From Halanaerobium sp964649895 (lineage in GTDB: Bacteria > Bacillota > Halanaerobiia > Halanaerobiales > Halanaerobiaceae), in NCBI GenBank assembly GCA_964649895.1, contig CAZYRX010000002.1:1-64000 (forward strand): a stretch of 64,000 nucleotides of DNA. Reading direction: 5' to 3'. Positions 17,328 through 25,374 of this stretch are shown here, piece after piece. How positions within the stretch are numbered: position 1 is the stretch's first letter; each line of letters opens with the position of its first letter. The notes under the pieces are model-generated. The model was given only the letters and a program-made list of their open reading frames with translations. It searched no databases and had not been told where the DNA came from. A program made the translations under genes and the position numbers.

Positions 17328-18557
17328 TCAATCCATAAATTGAGCTGAAAAAGTATGGACTTCTTTCTCTATTTCTTTCAATTTTTCTTGATCCTCTAAA
17401 TTCTTTAATGCTTCAAAAATAAATTCTGCTATTTTGCTCATATCATTTTCTTTCATACCAAAAGTTGTAACTGCTGGAGTACCGATTCTAATACCACTTG
17501 TTACAAAAGGACTTCTTGTTTCAAATGGGATTGTATTTTTATTGACTGTAATTCCAACCTTATCTAGAGCTTCTTCAGCTTCTTTACCAGTAATCTTCAT
17601 ATTTGTTAAATCCACAAGCATCATATGATTATCAGTGCCACCAGAAACAAGTCTCATACCATAACTACTTAATTCATCGGCTAGTTTTCTGGCGTTATTA
17701 ATAATCTGCTGTTGATAATCTAAAAAATCATCACTTAGAGCTTCTTTAAAAGAAACAGCCTTAGCTGCAATAATATGCATCAAAGGCCCTCCCTGAAGAC
17801 CAGGAAAAATTGCTTTATCAATTGCTTTAGCATATTTTTCCTTACAGAGAATCATTCCACCTCTAGTTCCACGCAGGGTCTTGTGAGTTGTAGTTGTTAC
17901 AAAATCAGCATATGGAACTGGATTAGGATGCAGATCTGCAGCAATTAAACCAGCGATATGGGCCATATCTACCATAAATAATGCCCCAACATCATCAGCA
18001 ATTTTCTTAAACCTTTTGAAATTAATCACTCTAGGATAGGCACTTGCTCCTGCTACTATAAGTTCTGGCTTATGTTCTTCGGCTAAATTTCTAACCTGTT
18101 CATAATCAATTATCTCTTCATCTCTTGTAACACCATAATGAATAAAATTATAATAATCTCCTGACATATTTACAGGACTTCCATGTGTTAAGTGTCCACC
18201 ATGAGTTAAATCCATTGCCAAAATTGTACCACCAAGTGGAACTTGTGAAAAATATACTGCCTGATTTGCCTGAGAACCTGAGTGAGGCTGGACATTAGCA
18301 TGTTCAGCACCAAATAATTCTTTTGCTCTTTTAATAGCAAGCACTTCAGCCTTATCGATTACTTCACAGCCACCATAATATCTTTTTCCTGGATAACCTT
18401 CAGCATATTTATTTGTCAAAACAGAACCGGCTGCTTGCATAACAGCTTTACTAACAAAGTTTTCTGAAGCGATCAATTCAATATGTTGAGACTGCCTTTT
18501 TTCTTCTTCCAAAATAATATCAGCTAGTTCAGGGTCTACCATTTTCAGTTCGTCCAT
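17328..18557 (-). CDS. glyA: serine hydroxymethyltransferase
   Basis: A PLP enzyme that interconverts serine and glycine with tetrahydrofolate and supplies one-carbon units. The 409-residue length is normal. The PLP-lysine motif VTTTTHKTLRGTRGG lies near residue 225. The N-terminal IELIASENFVS, the tetrahydrofolate-region NKYAEGYPGKRYYGG, and HSGSQANQAVY are intact. An AAGGAG ribosome site lies 11 bases before the ATG, which is long. The leader upstream holds a 13-bp tandem repeat and palindrome. Confidence 0.98.
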   Translation of the reverse strand: MDELKMVDPELADIILEEEKRQSQHIELIASENFVSKAVMQAAGSVLTNKYAEGYPGKRYYGGCEVIDKAEVLAIKRAKELFGAEHANVQPHSGSQANQAVYFSQVPLGGTILAMDLTHGGHLTHGSPVNMSGDYYNFIHYGVTRDEEIIDYEQVRNLAEEHKPELIVAGASAYPRVINFKRFKKIADDVGALFMVDMAHIAGLIAADLHPNPVPYADFVTTTTHKTLRGTRGGMILCKEKYAKAIDKAIFPGLQGGPLMHIIAAKAVSFKEALSDDFLDYQQQIINNARKLADELSSYGMRLVSGGTDNHMMLVDLTNMKITGKEAEEALDKVGITVNKNTIPFETRSPFVTSGIRIGTPAVTTFGMKENDMSKIAEFIFEALKNLEDQEKLKEIEKEVHTFSAQFMD

Positions 18558-18575
18558 GCAGAGTTCATCTCCTTA

Positions 18576-18635
18576 TTAGTAAGTACCATTAGTAGGTACC
18601 AGGTACCTAATATTTAAATAAATTTTATTGGTACT
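18576..18635 (-). repeat. GTACC repeat cluster in the glyA leader
   Basis: Two adjacent 13-bp repeats with one mismatch (plus strand TTAGTAAGTACCA at 18576-18588 and TTAGTAGGTACCA at 18589-18601) abut the ribosome site. The second overlaps a 17-bp palindrome (TAGGTACC-A-GGTACCTA, 18593-18609). A further inverted copy (TTGGTACTAA) lies at 18629-18638. The pieces can pair in alternative ways, which could regulate glyA translation or form a repressor site. No known riboswitch was recognised. Confidence 0.6.
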
Positions 18636-18764
18636 AATGTTTATTCTATTTTATCAAAAACTACTCTCAATAATCAAATAAATATTTATGTATATAGATT
18701 TAAATCAAAAATTAAGTAAAAAGTAGATAATTTAGACTAAAATTTACTTTTCTACAGTTTTATA

Positions 18765-18802
18765 AAAAGAAAAAGACCGGAGTAAGCACCCCGGTTTTTT
18801 TC
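18765..18802. terminator. Bidirectional-looking terminator between ferredoxin gene and glyA leader
   Basis: A 7-bp stem (plus-strand ACCGGAG at 18776-18782 with CACCCCGGT region to 18795, one G-U) has T-runs on both sides. Its main job is to end the ferredoxin transcript on the minus strand. Confidence 0.7.
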
Positions 18803-18813
18803 AAAATATAAAT

Positions 18814-18984
18814 TTACGCTGGGCTAATTGCATCAACAGGACAAACAGATACACATGCTCCACAATCAATGCATTCATCAGCATCTATTACATATTGTGT
18901 ATCACCTTCACTAATACACTCTACAGGACATTCTGGTGCACAGGCACCACACATGATACAATCATCAGAAATTACATGAGCCAT
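18814..18984 (-). CDS. 2[4Fe-4S] ferredoxin
   Basis: A 56-residue clostridial-type ferredoxin. It begins MAHVISDDCIMCGACAPECP, with a second cluster motif CIDCGACVSVCP. The two Cx2Cx2Cx3CP motifs each hold a [4Fe-4S] cluster. It carries electrons for reactions such as the KorAB oxidoreductase encoded further on, an inferred partner. A strong ribosome site (AGGAGGTG) precedes the ATG. It is monocistronic and has its own terminator, consistent with high expression. Confidence 0.96.
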   Translation of the reverse strand: MAHVISDDCIMCGACAPECPVECISEGDTQYVIDADECIDCGACVSVCPVDAISPA

Positions 18985-19155
18985 TATTGTTCACCTCCTG
19001 CTGTTCAACATTATCAATTAATTTTTGTAAAAAGTTCACAAAACTATTATAACCAGCATATAACTAATTGTCAACTATTTAACAATTTTCTTTATAGAGA
19101 TTTATTATATATTATTCATAATTTTAATAATATGATTTAATTGCTTATCTGTTTA

Positions 19156-20523
19156 TTAAAAACTATATTCTAATGCAAGTGAACTATAGTCATTGTCTTC
19201 AAACTGTCCAAAAGTGGTATCTGCATCTCCTTCAAATATTTTATGTGCAAATATTAAATTTAAATCCTGCTGCAGCTCATAATCTATTTCCACTTCTAGA
19301 CTATAGTCATTGTCTCTCAAATTATACACCCAGCTCAATTTAGGAATAATTTTTTCATTCTGATAGCTATCTTCTAGTGATACTATGGCCCGATGGTTGA
19401 TATACTCTTCGTCATCTCTGTACTGTACATCTAAATTATTATTAGAATCAATTTGGTCATCGTCAAGAATTTTTTCTCCAGTAAATTGAATATTTAAATT
19501 TAAATTGCTCAGTGCCAGATCTTTATCTCCACCAATGACCCAGCCTATTTTATTATTTCTAACTATTGGATTACTGCCCTCTGTATCATCAGTTCTATAA
19601 TAAGCTAGTTCAAAACGGCTGTTAATACCAGCAATAACTCGGGCCAGCTCAAAACCAAATATATCTACCTCATCATAATGCAGATCTGCTTCTACTAAAA
19701 GTTGATCAAAATCCTGCCGATTATTTATTTCACCCTTCAAAACTTTTTTGTTATAACTTGGTTCTCTAAGATAACCCTTATAGTAACTGAAGCCATAATC
19801 TGTTCCACCTCTGCTGTCAGTAAAGCGGAGTCCAAATTGATTGTCTTCTTCTGCAAAAGCATCAGCTACCTTATTTATAATTTCTTCTTGTTGATATCCT
19901 GTTGAAGCTGAAATATCATTGAGTGTTAAATCTTGACCAGCTAATGGATTTATTATCCAGTTTCCAAGTGGACTATCTGGATCATCTGCTGTTCTATTAG
20001 GAGTAAAATTTGGAGTATAGACAAATTCTAAATTTGCACTACCACCACGAAAATATCTATCAATTTTAACCATCTCTTCACCAATTTGTCTATCGAGATA
20101 ATCTGGATTAATAAAATCACTTAAATCTTCTCCATTTAAATTATCTAGAACATGAACTTGATCACCTTTACCCCAAACCAGTCGATTTTTACCGATGAGA
20201 AAGTTATATTTATCACCAAAGTATTTATAATATACTTCATTAAATTCTACCTGATCTGCTGCACCAATCTTATAATCTATTAATACATTAAACTGATGAA
20301 TATCTCCTGGATAAGAAAGTTCCAGTGCCCCTTTTAAGTTTTCTTCAATATCACCATCAGAAAAAATTCTGAACTCAGGATATATATTACCACTCAAAGA
20401 AGTTTTAGTTTCTTCACTACTGCTGTAAAAACTGCCTCCTCCAAAATCCTGTGCTGCAGTATTTAAACTAAATAAGATCAGCAAAACAGCTAAGAACAAA
20501 ATAATTTTATTTTTAAAAAACAT
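19156..20523 (-). CDS. outer-membrane beta-barrel protein (DUF1302-like)
   Basis: The 455-residue protein has a signal peptide (about residues 1-24). The mature part then alternates hydrophobic and polar residues in strand-like fashion and ends in the aromatic LALEYSF, the typical barrel C terminus recognised by BamA. LIGKNRLVWGKGDQVHVLD near residue 110 resembles DUF1302 proteins. It is the last gene of the marR-RND-LolA-like operon, so it probably forms the outer-membrane port or partner of that exporter. The mature N terminus carries SFYSSSEE (residues 31-38), similar to the repeats in the RND protein. Family assignment is moderate, while barrel character is well supported. Confidence 0.75.
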   Translation of the reverse strand: MFFKNKIILFLAVLLILFSLNTAAQDFGGGSFYSSSEETKTSLSGNIYPEFRIFSDGDIEENLKGALELSYPGDIHQFNVLIDYKIGAADQVEFNEVYYKYFGDKYNFLIGKNRLVWGKGDQVHVLDNLNGEDLSDFINPDYLDRQIGEEMVKIDRYFRGGSANLEFVYTPNFTPNRTADDPDSPLGNWIINPLAGQDLTLNDISASTGYQQEEIINKVADAFAEEDNQFGLRFTDSRGGTDYGFSYYKGYLREPSYNKKVLKGEINNRQDFDQLLVEADLHYDEVDIFGFELARVIAGINSRFELAYYRTDDTEGSNPIVRNNKIGWVIGGDKDLALSNLNLNIQFTGEKILDDDQIDSNNNLDVQYRDDEEYINHRAIVSLEDSYQNEKIIPKLSWVYNLRDNDYSLEVEIDYELQQDLNLIFAHKIFEGDADTTFGQFEDNDYSSLALEYSF

Positions 20524-20578
20524 TTTAAATGACCTCCCACTTTAACTTTATTTTAATTTATATATTTTTTATTTAGAT

Positions 20579-21400
20579 TTACCGTCCTGTTTCTAAAAAC
20601 TGCTGAGTAAATAATCTATCACTTACATCTGTATTATATTCAATCAGATAATTTCCATTTCGCTGTTTAACATATAATACTGTACTGTGACCAGTATCTA
20701 AGTTTTTCATTTTTGTAGAAAAAACACTCCAGATACCATCTACTTTTTTAATATTCTGTTCAACTGTCATTTCTTTATAAAGATCCCCTGTATCTTTATC
20801 ATACATCTCCAGTTTTACAGGGATATAATGTTCTTTTGTAATCCAAGAAATAGTCTTTTGATACTGTTCTTCTTCAGGATCCTTCGGAAGAGCCTCTACA
20901 ACATATGTCTCATATTTACCTAGTTTTTCTTCACGTAAAAGTTCATATTCAAAATCATCAATATCTCTTGATTTTAAATCATCATAGGTAAAATCAGACC
21001 CCATAAAGGAACTGCTGCCCTGAGAACCAGAAATCCTACGTACTCTTCCCAAGTCAGGTAAATAAATCCACTGATCATCATCAGCATTTTCATTTTCTAT
21101 TTGTAAAAATCGTGTATCTTTTACAGAGGCAGGCTCATAAAATACCATTACTGTTTGATTTAGATCTGTATTTTCCTGCTGCTTTTTAGACCATGCCTCA
21201 ATAACTCTTTTTCTTACCTGACCACTGTTATCAATTAAATCCATACCCATAAGAGCATGTCTAGAATTTCCAGTGTCTCGATCATCGACTTTTTCCATTA
21301 CTTCTCTACCAGTAACTGCTGAAACACTAAAACTAAAGACTAATATTAACACCACAGTCATTAAAATCAGCTTATTATTTTCAAATAATTCATTAAACAT
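20579..21400 (-). CDS. LolA-like outer-membrane lipoprotein-sorting protein (PF17131-like)
   Basis: The 273-residue protein has an N-terminal signal or anchor (about residues 11-29). It is followed by a LolA-like fold: KVDDRDTGNS, MVFYEPASVKDTRFL, DDQWIYLPDLGRVRRISGS, GSDFTYDDL, and the C-terminal KNLDTGHST. Such proteins are encoded next to RND exporters and DUF1302-type barrels in Gram-negative bacteria, where they are thought to carry a lipid or lipid-linked ligand across the periplasm. It lies between the RND gene and the barrel gene, with 18 and 55 bp gaps. Confidence 0.85.
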   Translation of the reverse strand: MFNELFENNKLILMTVVLILVFSFSVSAVTGREVMEKVDDRDTGNSRHALMGMDLIDNSGQVRKRVIEAWSKKQQENTDLNQTVMVFYEPASVKDTRFLQIENENADDDQWIYLPDLGRVRRISGSQGSSSFMGSDFTYDDLKSRDIDDFEYELLREEKLGKYETYVVEALPKDPEEEQYQKTISWITKEHYIPVKLEMYDKDTGDLYKEMTVEQNIKKVDGIWSVFSTKMKNLDTGHSTVLYVKQRNGNYLIEYNTDVSDRLFTQQFLETGR

Positions 21401-21418
21401 TATTATAACCCCCTATTT

Positions 21419-24187
21419 TTATAGTTCTTTTTTTATAAATTCTGGTTCGAATATATTTAAAAGTACAGGTAATATTGTTAGTGCTCCTAAAGATGATGTA
21501 AACATTGTCACTGCAATTAGAAGTCCAAGATAAACAAGTGGATAGAAATTTGAAAACAGAAGTACTAGAAATCCAGCTGCAACAGAAATTGCATTAAATA
21601 TAATTGCTTTACCTGTTGAAGTTAAAGTTCTTTTGCTTACTAAAAACAAGTCTTTTTCTTTTTGGATTTCTCTATTATAACTGTGTAGAAAATGAATAGT
21701 ATAATCTACACCAATTCCTATCGCAATAGAAGCAACCATTGCTGTTCCAACATCAAGTTTTATACCACCATACCCCATTAGTGCAAAATTAACAATTAAT
21801 GAAAAAGCAAGTGGTATTATTCCATATAGACCAGCAAGTAAAGACTTAAAAGAAAACGCAACAATTATAAATACTACAATAAAAGAGATCAAAATACTTT
21901 TAATCTGACTACTAATAATCAAATTATTAGCTGCAAGTGCCATTCTTGCATTACCAGAAATAGTTGTTTCATATCCTTCTGGAAAATTACTATTGGCATA
22001 ATCTGCAACCTCTTTTCTTACCTTATCAGCTGTAATGGTGCTTGGGGTGTTGAGCTGAATAATCATTTGTGCCTTATCTGGTTCCAAAGAGTCATTAATC
22101 AAATCATCAACACTACCTGAATATAATAATAAATATTGAGATATTAAATTTTGTAGGTTCTGTTCAGATTTAGCACCATATTTTTCTTTGTCTACCGGTA
22201 TTTCATAGTATTGAGCAGCTTTATAATTCATCTCTCTATTTATAAGCTCTACTAATTCATCACCACTTATATTGCTTTTTTCTGCTCTGCTGAGTGCCTG
22301 ATTCAATAAGAGAACAAAATCAAACTCAGAGAGATTTTTTTCTCTATCTGGACCAGAAATAATTGCTTTATCCTCATTTTCATCTTGTTCTTTATTATTT
22401 TCTTTTTCTTGATAAAAACTGCTCTGTGAAGAACTTCCAGCTCCATCTTCTTCTGATTGATAAAAACTGTTTACTGAATTATCTTCATTCTCAGCTTTAT
22501 CTTCTTCTGATTGATAAAAACTATCTAGTGAATTATCTTCAGATTCATTTTCGGAGCCACTATCTGCTTCGCTTTGATAAAAACTATCTGTTTCAATAGT
22601 ACTATTAGAACTAGATTTCTGATCTTCTTGTGGCTCTTGCTTTGCAATTTCTTCTGGATAATGCATTACCTGATTCATTCGCTTTATAAAATTTGTAATA
22701 GAATACATCTTTCCGACTTCTATAAAATTATCAGATATATATTTCTGCATATTATCCATCTCTTTTAGTATATTTGGATTATTAAGACTACCCCTTCCTT
22801 TACCTTCAACAAGAACATTCATTATTGTGGTACCAGCAAAATTTTCATTAATAAACTGATCTGAAATCCTAATTTCGCTATCTTCTTTAAACATTTCTAT
22901 AAGAGGTGTATCAATAATTATCTTAGGTAAACCAAAGAAAGATACAGTAACAATTACTAAAACAAAAATTATTATATAAAACTTTCGCTTACTATAAAAA
23001 TGATGAAGACCAGTTATTATGGACTCAAAGTGGGCAAGCTGTTGAAAATCTCCAGCATTTTTATTCTTTTTATATTGATAAATAAGCAAAAGCAGTGAAG
23101 GGATTAAGAATAACGCCACTAAAAATGCAGCAGTAATACCTACAGCAGTAAAAATACCAAAACTTCTTATTGGGACTATCTCACTCGAAGCAAGAGAACC
23201 AAAGCCAACTGCTGTTGTTAAAGCTGCCAGAAAAACTGGTTTCCCAAGTTTATTCATTGTATTAACAACAATTTTTTTATGCTCTAATTGATTGATATTT
23301 CCATCATAATCAGAAAGATAATCATAATAATGACTTAATATATGAATTCCATAAGCACTACCCACAGCAATTAATAGTACTGGAATAACAGTTGAAACTA
23401 AAGTTAAATTTATTCCAAGATAAGCCATTAAACCAACTGCCCAGACACTGCTGATTGAAACTGTAGCTAATATTAAAATCACAGGTAATATTTTATGAAA
23501 GAAAAAATATAATGTTAAGACTAATATAATTATTACAAAGGGTATCAAAAACTTAATATCCTGTATCATGCTGTCTCCCATTCGTACATTAATAGCAGCA
23601 GCTCCGGCAATATGTGTTTCAAATCTGTTATTTTCATATTTTTCAGTAATATCTTCTATTTGATAATATATTTCGCTTTTTTGTTCAGGATTTAAACCTT
23701 CATCAAGTGTAATTAAAATTTGACTTGCCTTAAAATCATCAGAATAGAGATTGTTTTTATAAAAATCCCAGCTTAATAATTTCTCTTTGATTTTTAATTT
23801 ATCTTTTTCAGATTTAGGAAGTTCTTTTATTAATTCTTCAACCACCATCCCTTCAGAAGTTCCTTCAATAAAATCTACATTAGTGATCGAAGTTACTTCA
23901 TCTACTTTATTAATCTGCTCTAATTCTTTAGTTAAGTCATCTATTTTTATTATATTTTCTCTATCAAATATTGTCCCTTCATTGAGACTAAAAGAAACTA
24001 CCAGACTTCCCGTTTCTCCAAAAATATCCTCTATCTTTCGATTACTTACTTTAGAAACATGATTATCAGGTAAAAATACTTCAATATCATTATTTATCTC
24101 CACTTTTGGAATCTGAAATAGAAAAAATATCGTTATAATTGCAATAATAAATATTATCCATTTATTATATTCTAGAATTTTTTTCAT
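21419..24187 (-). CDS. RND/MMPL family exporter with SFYQ-repeat periplasmic insert
   Basis: The 922-residue transporter has two repeats of one helix, a large periplasmic domain and five helices. Helices cluster at about residues 11-27, 210-370, 400-420 and 760-910. The motif SIAIGIGVDYTIHFLHSY near 830 and its earlier counterpart IAVGSAYGIHILSHYYDY near 270 are typical of MMPL/HpnN-like lipid exporters. The second periplasmic domain carries a low-complexity acidic insert of about 75 residues with SFYQ at residues 535, 556, 574 and 590. No membrane-fusion protein is encoded nearby. It is co-transcribed with marR (20 bp gap) and followed by the LolA-like and barrel genes. Confidence 0.9.
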   Translation of the reverse strand: MKKILEYNKWIIFIIAIITIFFLFQIPKVEINNDIEVFLPDNHVSKVSNRKIEDIFGETGSLVVSFSLNEGTIFDRENIIKIDDLTKELEQINKVDEVTSITNVDFIEGTSEGMVVEELIKELPKSEKDKLKIKEKLLSWDFYKNNLYSDDFKASQILITLDEGLNPEQKSEIYYQIEDITEKYENNRFETHIAGAAAINVRMGDSMIQDIKFLIPFVIIILVLTLYFFFHKILPVILILATVSISSVWAVGLMAYLGINLTLVSTVIPVLLIAVGSAYGIHILSHYYDYLSDYDGNINQLEHKKIVVNTMNKLGKPVFLAALTTAVGFGSLASSEIVPIRSFGIFTAVGITAAFLVALFLIPSLLLLIYQYKKNKNAGDFQQLAHFESIITGLHHFYSKRKFYIIIFVLVIVTVSFFGLPKIIIDTPLIEMFKEDSEIRISDQFINENFAGTTIMNVLVEGKGRGSLNNPNILKEMDNMQKYISDNFIEVGKMYSITNFIKRMNQVMHYPEEIAKQEPQEDQKSSSNSTIETDSFYQSEADSGSENESEDNSLDSFYQSEEDKAENEDNSVNSFYQSEEDGAGSSSQSSFYQEKENNKEQDENEDKAIISGPDREKNLSEFDFVLLLNQALSRAEKSNISGDELVELINREMNYKAAQYYEIPVDKEKYGAKSEQNLQNLISQYLLLYSGSVDDLINDSLEPDKAQMIIQLNTPSTITADKVRKEVADYANSNFPEGYETTISGNARMALAANNLIISSQIKSILISFIVVFIIVAFSFKSLLAGLYGIIPLAFSLIVNFALMGYGGIKLDVGTAMVASIAIGIGVDYTIHFLHSYNREIQKEKDLFLVSKRTLTSTGKAIIFNAISVAAGFLVLLFSNFYPLVYLGLLIAVTMFTSSLGALTILPVLLNIFEPEFIKKEL
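22409..22585 (-). repeat. Four SFYQ-encoding repeats inside the RND gene
   Basis: The 12-bp plus-strand unit TTGATAAAAACT occurs at 22409-22420, 22457-22468, 22511-22522 and 22574-22585 in the same frame. Three copies encode SFYQSE followed by acidic, Asn/Ser-rich spacers, and the fourth is SFYQEKE. Spacing is 16, 18 and 21 codons. Confidence 0.9.
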
Positions 24188-24206
24188 AGGAAAACCCCCA
24201 TCTGAG

Positions 24207-24641
24207 CTATGTTATTTCGTTAATCACAATATTATACATTTTTTTTAATGTCTCCAGCACTTTTTTCTGATCTTCATCCGAAATTTTATCATCAAAAATG
24301 TTAAACCACTGCTGATAAATATTATCTATAATAGACTCAATTTCTGCTGCTTTTTGAGTTATAAAGATTAAGTTTACTCTTTTATCCTCAGGTGAAGATT
24401 CTTTTTTTAAATACCCTTTTTCAAGTAAAGAACTAACAGAACGAGAAACGGTTGCCTTATCAACAGCTAAATTTTCTTTTAAATTTTGCTGACTGATTCC
24501 ATCTCCATCTTTGTAAAGATAAAATAATAAATTAGCTTCACTGTGATTTAAATTATAAGATTCTAATCTCTCATCGACAAATTGATCATGATGTTTATAA
24601 AGTTTTGCTATCCATTTTCCAATCGGTTCATTTATTCGCAT
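24207..24641 (-). CDS. MarR family transcriptional regulator
   Basis: The 144-residue winged-helix protein has the recognition region SQQNLKENLAVDKATVSRSVSSLLEKGYL, quoted here only by its ends (SQQNL to KGYL, about residues 48-78). It is followed by the wing motif SPEDKRVNLIFIT. It should repress the operon it heads (RND exporter, LolA-like protein, barrel) and respond to an unknown ligand. The ATG at 24641 was chosen because GAGGTG lies upstream. The longer reading frame to 24695 runs through the operator and promoter region. Confidence 0.92.
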   Translation of the reverse strand: MRINEPIGKWIAKLYKHHDQFVDERLESYNLNHSEANLLFYLYKDGDGISQQNLKENLAVDKATVSRSVSSLLEKGYLKKESSPEDKRVNLIFITQKAAEIESIIDNIYQQWFNIFDDKISDEDQKKVLETLKKMYNIVINEIT

Positions 24642-24656
24642 ATAATCACCTCTATT

Positions 24657-24674
24657 TAGTTGCAACTGCAACTT
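24657..24674 (-). promoter_or_regulatory. Downstream MarR operator half of a pair
   Basis: TAGTTGCAACTGCAACTT is an imperfect palindrome of the same sequence as the site at 24698-24715. It lies between the promoter and the marR start codon. The two centres are 41 bp apart, close to four helical turns. Confidence 0.7.
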
Positions 24675-24683
24675 TCTATAAAG

Positions 24684-24712
24684 ATAATAACACATTCTAG
24701 TTGCAATTGCAA
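24684..24712 (-). promoter_or_regulatory. Putative marR operon promoter
   Basis: A minus-strand TTGCAA (24707-24712) and TATTAT (24684-24689) are separated by exactly 17 bp. The -35 lies inside the upstream palindrome, so a bound repressor would block polymerase. Confidence 0.6.
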
Positions 24713-24715
24713 CTA
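24698..24715 (-). promoter_or_regulatory. Upstream MarR operator, perfect palindrome
   Basis: TAGTTGCAATTGCAACTA is a perfect 18-bp palindrome covering the putative -35. It pairs with the similar element at 24657-24674. MarR dimers typically bind such 16-20 bp palindromes. Confidence 0.75.
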
Positions 24716-24727
24716 AATATTAATAAA

Positions 24728-24751
24728 AAAATAACCCCTCTACTAAAGGGG
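24728..24751 (-). terminator. Terminator after the second trpP gene
   Basis: CCCCT pairs with AGGGG around a seven-base loop (24735-24751), followed on the minus strand by TTATTTTTTT. Confidence 0.65.
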
Positions 24752-24771
24752 CCATTTAAAGTAATTATTCC

Positions 24772-25299
24772 TTAGACAACTTCGTTTTCAGGTGAGCTGT
24801 ATTCTACATCCATTGCAAAGTCAACTACACTGAAGATCACTACTGCTGCCGCTGTATTTAGTCCAGCTGCAGGTAAGACAACAGTTGTAAACAAAATACT
24901 AAATGGAGCCGGTAGACCAACTAAAAAAGTTGCTATACCTAAAAATAAGCTCCCACTAATTATTGTTCCAATTGCTGTAGTAATCCCAGCAGTAACTCTT
25001 TTTGAGGCAAATTTAGTAATTACAGGTATCAAATTATAGATTATTACAAATGTGAGTAATTTATCTACTATATTTGGTATCTGTCCACCTGGAAAAGTAG
25101 TGGTTAAAGCTGTAAATAAACCTGTTGATAAAGCCACTAAAAACCCGAGTCTAATATCCCTCTTAATAATCAGAATAATAAACATCATGGTTAAAGTAAG
25201 ATCAGGTTTCATTCCCATTACCAGTGGAGGTGTTAAACTCCTCAAAATCATTGCAACTGCCACCAACAAAGCCGCCTGTGCTAAATCTCTAATACTCAT
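24772..25299 (-). CDS. trpP: TrpP-type tryptophan transporter, second copy
   Basis: This 175-residue membrane protein resembles Bacillus TrpP. It has LAQAALLVAVAMILRSLTPP at the N terminus, MGMKPDLTLTMMF near residue 29, and about five membrane helices. In Bacillus, TrpP imports tryptophan. The protein is a clear paralogue of the adjacent upstream gene, with the same helix pattern and with FPGGQI and TVVLPAAG shared. Its start codon is embedded in NAG triplets like those bound by TRAP. It is probably co-transcribed with the upstream copy and ends at a terminator. The substrate rests on the family and on the leader signal. Confidence 0.8.
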   Translation of the reverse strand: MSIRDLAQAALLVAVAMILRSLTPPLVMGMKPDLTLTMMFIILIIKRDIRLGFLVALSTGLFTALTTTFPGGQIPNIVDKLLTFVIIYNLIPVITKFASKRVTAGITTAIGTIISGSLFLGIATFLVGLPAPFSILFTTVVLPAAGLNTAAAVVIFSVVDFAMDVEYSSPENEVV

Positions 25300-25347
25300 C
25301 TCAACTAATCTCTCCTTTTTGTTTTTTTGCTATTCTCAACTAAGCTA
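25289..25347 (-). promoter_or_regulatory. Predicted TRAP-binding site in the second trpP leader
   Basis: On the transcript, TAG-ct-TAG-tt-GAG-aa-TAG (25330-25347) is followed after an A-rich gap by GAG-at-TAG-tt-GAG-at-GAG-tat-TAG (25289-25314). That makes nine NAG triplets, eight of them with 2-base spacing to a neighbour. The second cluster covers the ribosome site and start codon. TRAP binds about 11 (G/U)AG repeats with 2-3 base spacers. Confidence 0.7.
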
Positions 25348-25374
25348 AAGTTTTTAATAAAAAATTATAATAAA

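Noticed and set aside
18558..18813. Known riboswitch or T-box before glyA
   Set aside because: No T-box motif, glycine-riboswitch core or folate-type core could be recognised in the leader.
22363..22768. Two plus-strand frames with repeated DKN motifs opposite the RND gene
   Set aside because: The repeats simply mirror the SFYQ-encoding repeats of the real gene on the minus strand.
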